A stretch of 64,000 nucleotides of DNA from Stomoxys calcitrans. Taxonomy: Eukaryota > Arthropoda > Insecta > Diptera > Muscidae. Shown here piece after piece: positions 57,489 through 64,000 of the stretch (position 1 is the first letter of the stretch; each line of letters begins with the position of its first letter). The stretch lies in the NCBI RefSeq assembly GCF_963082655.1, contig NC_081552.1, forward strand, positions 194,880,598 through 194,944,597, given 5' to 3'. The notes beneath the pieces are model-generated. The model ran no database searches. It saw only the letters and a program-made list of their open reading frames with translations, and was not told the origin of the DNA. Both the position numbers and the translations under genes were made by a program.

Positions 57489-57712
57489 CAGGTAGTGTAC
57501 CTTAAACAGCTGAGTACAATTTTTTCTCGCGAAATGCACTATCTGTCAACGAGTTTTGGTTGTGAGTGTGTATTATACCTAAGAACCATAACTCACACAA
57601 CAACGAAAAATCACGCGAACTAGTAACATACTCAAAATCAGAGTTGCACCAATCACTGATTTTGACAGATAGTGTACTCAATATTTTTTTGTTGGGCAAC
57701 TGCCACTACCTG
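57489..57712 (-). mobile_element. MITE-D copy 5 (cleanest ends)
   Basis: Terminal inverted repeats are CAGGTAGTG at 57489-57497 and CACTACCTG at 57704-57712. A second nested pair is CACTATCTGTCAA (57537-57549) and TTGACAGATAGTG (57662-57674). 224 bases, no coding capacity. Confidence 0.8.
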
Positions 57713-57865
57713 TAAATGAATATATCTATCTATATATCGCGTGTCATCATATAGTCCAAGTTTAAGAATCATAACAGCAGTAAGCACAATCTATTTATTT
57801 TGCAATTGAGAGCAGAATTCTGCTTGCGGCATGTTCTTAGATAATACTCATTTGTCTATATTCAC

Positions 57866-58090
57866 AAGCGCCACCAACCAGTCTATGTGCGAAGCTCAAA
57901 TTCTTTATCTATATATAATTTATCTATGTACGTGCATTACGCCATAGTCTCCTTCACGAGTAAGGAAATAATGCATACCTATTTAGAAAATGCAAACAAC
58001 ACAAACTGCATGCCATTGAGAGCGCCACCAACCAGTCTATGTGCGAAGTTAAAATTCTTTATCTATATACATATATATAATTTATGTATG
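57866..58090 (+). repeat. Two copies of a 70-base segment, about 153 bases apart
   Basis: GCGCCACCAACCAGTCTATG, TGCGAAG(C/T) and TTCTTTATCTATATA occur at about 57868 and 58021. Confidence 0.7.
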
Positions 58091-58569
58091 GAGCATCTCC
58101 CTCTAGGACTGCCATGGTATTGCTTTAACAAATTACTGGGTCCAGCTTAAAAGAAAATGACTTTTGGTCTGTCCAAAATGTCTGGTTAATAAATGAAAAG
58201 GAAATCTAGATAAATTTTGAAGGACATGCGTCTAGTAGCCTCAATTGCTTGCCTTTTTACTCGGGAGACCTTAAATCCATTATGTTCATCCTAGAAGTGA
58301 AAAACGTATATAACAATGCAGAAGTATGCAGATAGTGTAGGGTATAAAAGACTATGGAATGAAACTAGCTCAAGTAATAGCAAGAATTTGAGAATTTCAT
58401 GTCACATATTAGCTCTCATCGGCGAGAGTTGCCTCGAGTCAGATACTTCAAGTCTCTACAGCCGAACAGAATTACGTGATTTCTTTTTATCTAAAGAGGA
58501 TCCAGACAAGACAAAAAATGTTATACGTCCATAGTCCCATGTTAAGTCCGCTTACCACAAAAGTTTAAT

Positions 58570-58855
58570 GGCGCAATAGGTGCCCAACTGTTCCTCATCC
58601 CCCGCCCCCAATGCTGCGTCAACGATCTAACATTCAAATGGCCAATCAAACCCACCATCAGTAGCTCGTATAGAAATATCGTTATTTTCCTTCAGAAACA
58701 TGGCCATGCGACCTCGAACCTTTTCCAAACCTATAGCATCAGCCCACCCCTAGTTGCGGTGTCATCAAAGAAAGCGTATTTCTTATCAGAACGGGTCTCA
58801 ATCTCACATGGCCCTTGCGGTTTACGCCGCATGTAGTCTAGCATGTTAGTCGTTC
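58570..58855 (-). pseudogene. Unrecognised coding relic with one frameshift and one stop
   Basis: Minus-strand reading: MLDYMRRKPQGPCEIETRSD, KKYAFFDDTATRG, frameshift near 58748, then WADAIGLEKVRGRMAMFLKE, NNDISIRATDGGFDWPFEC, stop, IVDAALGAGDEEQLGTYCA. The composition looks like a real globular protein. I do not recognise the family. The flanks show no exon signals I could support. Confidence 0.45.
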
Positions 58856-58928
58856 TTGCTTAGAAATAGTCGTGAGGGCGGTGAAGACCTGAAAGATGAT
58901 TCACTCATCCAGAAATCTATATCAGAAA

Positions 58929-58948
58929 TTGTACGTACCGGATTGACC
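58929..58948 (+). repeat. LINE-A/mini-A head fragment
   Basis: TTGTACGTACCGGATTGACC, immediately before the truncated CR1-like LINE. Confidence 0.6.
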
Positions 58949-59390
58949 AGAGTATGAAAACGAAAATCTGCCAGTTATTTTTGACAATATATGCAAGTAT
59001 CTCAATATATCCAATATACACCTTATTTCAATATATCGCGTAAGAAATATAAAGAATATACGTGGCATAAAAGATGGAGCCATTGTAGCTAAATTACAAA
59101 CGCCATATGAAAAAAACTTTCTACTTAAAGTAGTCGCTGAGTATAAGCGGAATACAAAAGGACATTTGAAACTTCAACAAATTGGTATTGATGGAGATGT
59201 GCCTTTCTACATCAATGAAAACCTCACGCCTTTCAATCATAAAATTTTTTCATCGGCATTAAAAATCAAAAAGGAGAATAGAATTAAGGCAGTTTATACA
59301 TTACGTGGAATAGTTTATATAAAAATACATGATTCAGATGAACCTTTATGCATTAGAACTTTTGAGGAACTAAATAGACTTTTTCGCTAA
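58947..59390 (+). pseudogene. LINE-E ORF1, C-terminal part
   Basis: 147 codons open without a start of their own: ENLPVIFDNICKYLNI, RVRNIKNIRGIKDGAIVAKL, LLKVVAEYKRNTKG, DGDVPFYINENLTPFN and FEELNRLFR. This is the single-strand-nucleic-acid-binding-type C-terminal domain (FP-like) often seen in insect LINE ORF1 proteins. The N-terminus is lost by truncation. Confidence 0.75.
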
Positions 59391-59590
59391 TTCAGGCTTT
59401 GATCAATATTGTTTTATATTTGTGCTTAATTTAAAAGATACATACATTTCCTATTATTTAAACAATGCAACACTATGTTTATTGACAATTTGTGCATTAT
59501 ATATTTTATTTCATACGCGCTTTGTCACTTCTAATGCTGACCATTTCCTCATTAAATATTTTTTCAGTCTAGGTGAGATGATAGTTAATT

Positions 59591-62410
59591 ATGCATTCAA
59601 TGATGAGTGCTAATAGTAATAACAGGAGTTCCAGAGATAATTTGCATGCCATGATTAGAGTTTTGGCTAAAATGAAAAATGGTATGAATATAATACATTT
59701 GAATGCCCAGAGCCTACTAAAGAAGATTGATGAATTTCGCTTTATTTTTGTCGGATCCAATGTTGATTTTATATGCGTGACCGAGACATGGTTCAGAAGC
59801 GACATGCCTGACGAATTGGCTAAGCTTGATGGTTACTATTTATACCGGGTTGATAGACAAGGACATGCAGGGGGTGTGGCCATATATGTTAGGAATGGTA
59901 TTGCTTCTAGGATACGACTTGTTTCAGACCCGCAGGATAATATGGAATATATATTTATTTCAGTTGGAAGAGACAATAAAACGCTTTTGATCGGTAATGT
60001 CTATAGGCCGAATAAATTGGTTCGCATGGATGAACTGATGGAGAAAATACATGAGGTTTCTATGTCGTTCAATGAAATTATCATCACAGGTGATTTCAAC
60101 TCGAATTTGCTTTTAGATAATAACTTGATTAGTGACTTTAATACATATGGCTTACATTCTGTTAATTCGGATACTCCAACTCATTATACAAATACATCTG
60201 AGACTCTATTGGATCTTTTTCTTGTTGGGTCAGTGGATAAGGTGCTGCTTTATGACCAACTTTCTGCTAGTTGTTTCTCCAGGCATGACATTATTTTCTT
60301 AAATTATAATTTTACTATGGAATACGAGGATAAAACTATTTGGTATAGAGACTTTAGACATGTAGACAACGAGAACTTACTGACGGATCTGCTCTCAGTG
60401 GAATGGAGTGCGATATACCACTACGAGGATGTGAACGAGAAAGTAAGATTTCTTGAAGAGAATGTGATCCGCCTCTACGAGAGATACGTGCCTTTGAAAC
60501 GTAGGGTTGTCAAATCAAGGCAGCAGCCCTGGATAACCGGACGAGTGACTGAATTGATTTCTAAAAGAAATCGGGCTTACAGTAGGTGGAAGAGGTTCAG
60601 GACTGAAAGACTCCATGACGAATATAGAACACTCAGGAATCAGGTTGTAAAGGAGATCCGGGAGAACAAGATGTCGTTCTATGGTGAAAGGTACAACTCT
60701 GCTGTCACTTGCAGGCAAAAATGGGGCGTGATCAGAGACATTGGTATCGGAATTGGAAAGAAGACTGGCGAAGATGCGAATCTTTCCAAACCCGAACTCG
60801 ATGATATGAACCGGCAATTTTTGGCCATTAATGTACCGTTTGCGCAAGGTAATGTGTACTTGGGCGGATTGCAGACTGACGTGAATGGCATTGACGAGCA
60901 ATTCAGATTTCGACTTGTTGATCAATGTGACGTTCTGGAGTCAATTTTGAGGATAAAATCCAATGCCACAGGTGTCGATGGTATTGACCCTAACTTTCTG
61001 AAACCAATATTACCGAATCTTTTACCATTTATTACACATATCTTTAACTATATACTTCTGTCATCGATCTTTCCCAGTGGCTGGAAGAGGGCAAAGGTTA
61101 TTCCGGTACCTAAGTCCAATAATGATTTTAGACCAATTGCGATCTTGCCATTCTTGTCTAAGGCATTTGAGAATATTGTGTATGATCAGATAAATACATT
61201 TTTAAACAGGAATTTCCTTTTATCAGATAGGCAATCTGGGTTTCGTAAACGCCGTAGTTGTACGACTGCACTTATTGATGTAGTCGAAAATATTAGACGC
61301 AATATTAATGATAACCACGTAAGCTTTCTTGTCCTATTAGACCACTCTAAGGCATTCGATTCCGTGGATCACACGATATTGGCATCTAAACTTACAACCT
61401 TGTTTAATTTTGACGACACAGCAGTTCGGTTTATTGCATCATATCTGGACAGGCGCACACAGGCTGTTTACTCTAACGGTATGATGTCTGATTTCTTGGA
61501 GCTTACTCGTGGTATTCCTCAGGGTTCTGTGCTGGGACCACTATTATTTTCATTATATGTCAATGATATTGCAAGCATACCTGATGGATATGACATGCAC
61601 ATATACGCTGATGATGTGCAATTGTGTTTCTCTTGCAGGACGAGTGATACAAGGTCATATGTGGCGTGGATTAATTTGCAGTTAATTGCCATCAGTGATT
61701 GGGCAACCAAGAATGGCTTGAAGTTGAATCCTGATAAGACGAAGTGCATTGTTATCTCGAGAAAGTCTATAGATACATTGTCTTTGCCTAGGCTTGCCTT
61801 AGGTGACAAGACCATAGAGTATGTGCAGACTGCAAGGAATTTAGGGGTATTATTTGACAATACTCTGTCCTGGAATAGGCATATTGAGTTGGCTATAGGA
61901 CAGATTTATGGTATGTTACGGACTCTTTGGTCTATTCACCTATATATTCCATTCAGTGTGCGTCACGCAATTGCTCATGCCTATTTACTACCTAAACTTT
62001 TGTATTGTTGTGAGATATACGCAGAATGTGACTACGTCCATAAGCGTAAATTAAAAGTAGTTTCGAATGACATTACACGATTTGTTTATAGTATCAGACG
62101 TGCGGATAGGATATCATCGGCTTCTAGACAGTTTTATGGGATGGAATTTGAAAATTTTTTGAAATTTCGTGCACTGACTTTCATGCATCGCTTAATTTAT
62201 ACACATGAACCCAAATATCTTTACGACCGGTTGGAAATCTCACGATCTTCTCGAACCAATTGCATGGTTCCACTGCAAAGTAACTACTTGGTATGTGACA
62301 GACAATTTTTTGTTTACACCATTCGTCTCTGGAACGCCCTCCCAATCAATTTAAGAAATAGTCCTAATGAAAAGAACTTTAAACTTAAGCTAAAACATCA
62401 TCTCACTTAG
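59591..62410 (+). CDS. LINE-E ORF2: endonuclease and reverse transcriptase, intact frame
   Basis: 939 aa without interruption. N-terminal endonuclease (aa about 30-240): IIHLNAQSLLKKIDEF, VTETWFRSD, GGVAIYVRN, GNVYRPNK, IITGDFNSNL and FSRHDIIFL carry the Asn, Glu, Asp and His catalytic positions. RT (aa about 500-760): KRAKVIPVPKSNNDFRPIA, LPFLSKAFE, SGFRKRRSCTTALI, LLDHSKAFDSVDH, GIPQGSVLGPLLFSLYVND, IYADDVQLCF and NLGVLFDNTLSW. The C-terminal end RLWNALPINLRNSP with FKLKLKHHL is typical of the CR1/L2 group. All catalytic Asp residues are in place. Known role: nicks target DNA and copies the element's RNA there. With ORF1 truncated this copy may not move alone. An alternative start is the Met of MIRVLAKMKNG. 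Confidence 0.88.
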   Translation: MHSMMSANSNNRSSRDNLHAMIRVLAKMKNGMNIIHLNAQSLLKKIDEFRFIFVGSNVDFICVTETWFRSDMPDELAKLDGYYLYRVDRQGHAGGVAIYVRNGIASRIRLVSDPQDNMEYIFISVGRDNKTLLIGNVYRPNKLVRMDELMEKIHEVSMSFNEIIITGDFNSNLLLDNNLISDFNTYGLHSVNSDTPTHYTNTSETLLDLFLVGSVDKVLLYDQLSASCFSRHDIIFLNYNFTMEYEDKTIWYRDFRHVDNENLLTDLLSVEWSAIYHYEDVNEKVRFLEENVIRLYERYVPLKRRVVKSRQQPWITGRVTELISKRNRAYSRWKRFRTERLHDEYRTLRNQVVKEIRENKMSFYGERYNSAVTCRQKWGVIRDIGIGIGKKTGEDANLSKPELDDMNRQFLAINVPFAQGNVYLGGLQTDVNGIDEQFRFRLVDQCDVLESILRIKSNATGVDGIDPNFLKPILPNLLPFITHIFNYILLSSIFPSGWKRAKVIPVPKSNNDFRPIAILPFLSKAFENIVYDQINTFLNRNFLLSDRQSGFRKRRSCTTALIDVVENIRRNINDNHVSFLVLLDHSKAFDSVDHTILASKLTTLFNFDDTAVRFIASYLDRRTQAVYSNGMMSDFLELTRGIPQGSVLGPLLFSLYVNDIASIPDGYDMHIYADDVQLCFSCRTSDTRSYVAWINLQLIAISDWATKNGLKLNPDKTKCIVISRKSIDTLSLPRLALGDKTIEYVQTARNLGVLFDNTLSWNRHIELAIGQIYGMLRTLWSIHLYIPFSVRHAIAHAYLLPKLLYCCEIYAECDYVHKRKLKVVSNDITRFVYSIRRADRISSASRQFYGMEFENFLKFRALTFMHRLIYTHEPKYLYDRLEISRSSRTNCMVPLQSNYLVCDRQFFVYTIRLWNALPINLRNSPNEKNFKLKLKHHLT

Positions 62411-62672
62411 GAAGTAATTTAATTTTGACCCTTTAAATATTAGCTCACATTTATTAATATATACATCAAATTACACTAATAATTATTTATCTTCTGTATA
62501 ATTCTTTAATCATTAATTTCTTTGTTTATACTTAAATACCTATGTAATAGTATTATTTTTGTGAAACTATTAGTTATTGACATATATCGGATAGTACTGT
62601 AATTTATAAGTAAGGCTTGTTGTACTATCATTACATTTTTATCAAATAAATAAAAAAAAATAAATAAAAATA

Positions 62673-63048
62673 AGTTCTTCATCGGCAAACAATCTTTAAA
62701 GATTTTTTCAACAATGCAACCTAGCTACCATCCAAATATAAAAAAATTGAGTTTGTGAATAGTCATTGAAAAATGCATTATGAAGTTGAGGGCATTTGAA
62801 ATTTATATCTTCAAAGCTGGTTATGATGTGATCAAATTTAGAACATTTTTGTACAACAAACTAAGCTCCTTGCCTTTACCTAGCAGTAAGTAAAAAAAAA
62901 CTCATCGCACAACCCTAGAAGCTTCTTAAATACTTAGGTGGTGGCTTCGTTTTCAAATCACCTTTTCTGCATCTCTTTTCTTATGTTTGTTATTATTTCT
63001 AGTACCGACTGATTGTCTACTTCTTCGAAGATATGTATAAACCGTTAT
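62673..63048. other. Unassigned flank
   Basis: Between LINE-E and the palindrome. No repeat family or gene recognised. Confidence 0.35.
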
Positions 63049-63051
63049 AAG

Positions 63052-63719
63052 CAAAGAGCGTAAGAAAGATAAGAGCTGGCGTTAGAGGGCAATACGTGAT
63101 GACGAGTGACAAAATTTAAAGACACAACATATTTGAATTGCTTACTATATTTCGTTTTTCCTTTATTGCAACTTTCGGTTGCAAAGAAACAAAGCAAAAT
63201 ACGAAAAAATGTTCGAACGAATGCTCGAATCAAAACAGAATAACCCGAAAATGTTGCAGCCCTTAATGTGAATCCAATTGGAATACACTAAAAATGTTGT
63301 GTCTTTAACGCGAGTTATTTTACGGTACGGGGAAGACAAAGCAGAAACCCTCTCTTATATTATCTTACGCTCTTTGGTTATACCCGCTTATAACCAAAGA
63401 GCGTAAGATAATATAAGAGAGGGTTTCTGCTTTGTCTTCCCCGTACCGTAAAATAACTCGCGTTAAAGACACAACATTTTTAGTGTATTCCAATTGGATT
63501 CACATTGAGGGCTGCAACATTTTCGGGTTATTCTGTTTTGATTCGAGCATTCGTTCGAACATTTTTTCGTATTTTGCTTTGTTTCTTTGCAACCGAAAGT
63601 TGCAATAAAGGAAAAACGAAATATAGTAAGCAATTCAAATATGTTGTGTCTTTAAATTTTGTCACTCGTCATCACGTATTGCCCTCTAACGCCAGCTCTT
63701 ATCTTTCTTACGCTCTTTG
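63052..63719. repeat. 668-bp near-perfect palindrome (two inverted MITE-like units)
   Basis: 63052-63382 and 63389-63719 are reverse complements around the 6-base centre CCCGCT. I see only about one mismatch when comparing arms (AATGTGAATCC context, near 63267/63505). Each arm begins and ends with an inverted AAAGAGCGTAAGA motif, so each looks like one unit with its own terminal repeats. The same 60-aa frame appears on opposite strands for this reason and is not a gene. Confidence 0.92.
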
Positions 63720-63844
63720 GTTGATACTATGCATGTAGGGAAAACCGAAAACACAGAAAGAAATTCTTTTAGCTATTGAGCTTTCTGTACATCTATGTTT
63801 GGAAATCACACCAAGGATGCAAAGACGGGAAGACTTCTCTCATA

Positions 63845-64000
63845 TTAATAAATTACATAGGGAGAAAGATAAAGAAAATGGAGAAAGTTGGGAACCACAA
63901 CTTTGAGATAGTCACTAACTTTATCTACCTCCGTAACCGCCGTAACCGAAACGAATGACACCAGTTTTGAGATAAAGCGAAGAATAATACTGGCAAACAG
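63845..64000 (+). mobile_element. LINE-B (RTE-like) fragment, cut by window end
   Basis: GATAAAGAAAATGGAGAAAG, GGGAACCACAACTTTGAGAT and GACACCAGTTTTGAGATAAA match LINE-B at 34640-34760 in the opposite orientation. Confidence 0.75.

Larger units (their letters stand above)
58946..62672 (+). mobile_element. CR1-like LINE (LINE-E), 5'-truncated in ORF1, ORF2 open
   Basis: The ORF1 C-terminus is open from 58947 to 59390 (YINENLTPFNHKIFSSALKI type, like the conserved C-terminal domain of insect LINE ORF1). A full ORF2 follows at 59591-62410. The 3' end is an (AATAAA/TAAA)n tail at about 62644-62672. It abuts a 20-base LINE-A head fragment at the left. Confidence 0.85.

Noticed and set aside
63045..63738. 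Identical 60-aa frames on both strands
   Set aside because: They are produced by the palindrome; no homology or start context supports a gene.

Overview
The window is eukaryotic and looks like a higher fly (calyptrate or muscid-like Diptera). The protein-coding genes are insect-like, split by GT-AG introns, and carry AATAAA-type signals. The space between and inside them is packed with dipteran mobile elements: DINE-1/mini-me-like elements, several non-LTR retrotransposons, a Penelope-like element, SINEs and MITEs. The species is not identifiable from sequence alone.

Six host genes can be modelled, five of them with complete coding sequences. They are: the 3' part of a leucine-rich-repeat (F-box-like) gene (+, 11-6642); Vps33B (-, 13464-19880; 678 aa); Pop5 (+, 21519-25470; 145 aa); Papst2/SLC35B3 (-, 25691-26963; 382 aa); scaf6/CHERP (+, 33187-50297; 13 exons, 954 aa); and mitochondrial malonyl-CoA:ACP transacylase, beg (-, 54089-55291; 380 aa). 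Joining exons at canonical splice sites keeps the frame throughout each model. The genes are unrelated housekeeping functions: late endosomal SM-protein trafficking, RNase P/MRP, PAPS transport, splicing and mitochondrial fatty-acid synthesis. Vps33B and Pop5 are divergent; Pop5 and Papst2 are convergent, with abutting poly(A) signals.

The introns are large because of nested insertions. The LRR-gene intron (5.8 kb) holds DINE, LINE-A, a MITE and a Penelope-like element. Vps33B intron 2 (4.3 kb) holds LINE-A, SINE-like repeats and a head-to-tail mini element. Pop5 intron 2 (3.5 kb) holds SINE-like repeats and RNase H fragments. The scaf6 introns hold an RTE-type LINE, a 127-bp tandem array, a roughly 0.5-kb-arm inverted repeat, a tRNA-derived SINE inside a DINE, a degraded LINE-A and mini elements. 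Between Papst2 and scaf6 sits the best LINE-A copy (27590-30746), inserted in a MITE with a target-site duplication. The right end (58946-62672) is a CR1-like LINE with an uninterrupted 939-aa ORF2, followed by a 668-bp near-perfect palindrome.

The most unusual observations concern LINE-A. Its coding region starts with a 2A-like NPGP motif followed by a PHD-type zinc finger, upstream of an endonuclease and reverse transcriptase. It is accompanied by many short elements built from its 5' head fused to its 3' (CAA)n tail, a pattern resembling autonomous/non-autonomous retroposon pairs. Other points worth checking are a duplicated intron-containing cassette of unknown origin, an unrecognised coding relic at 58570-58855, and a palindromic GTCGAC-rich array at 10950-11432.
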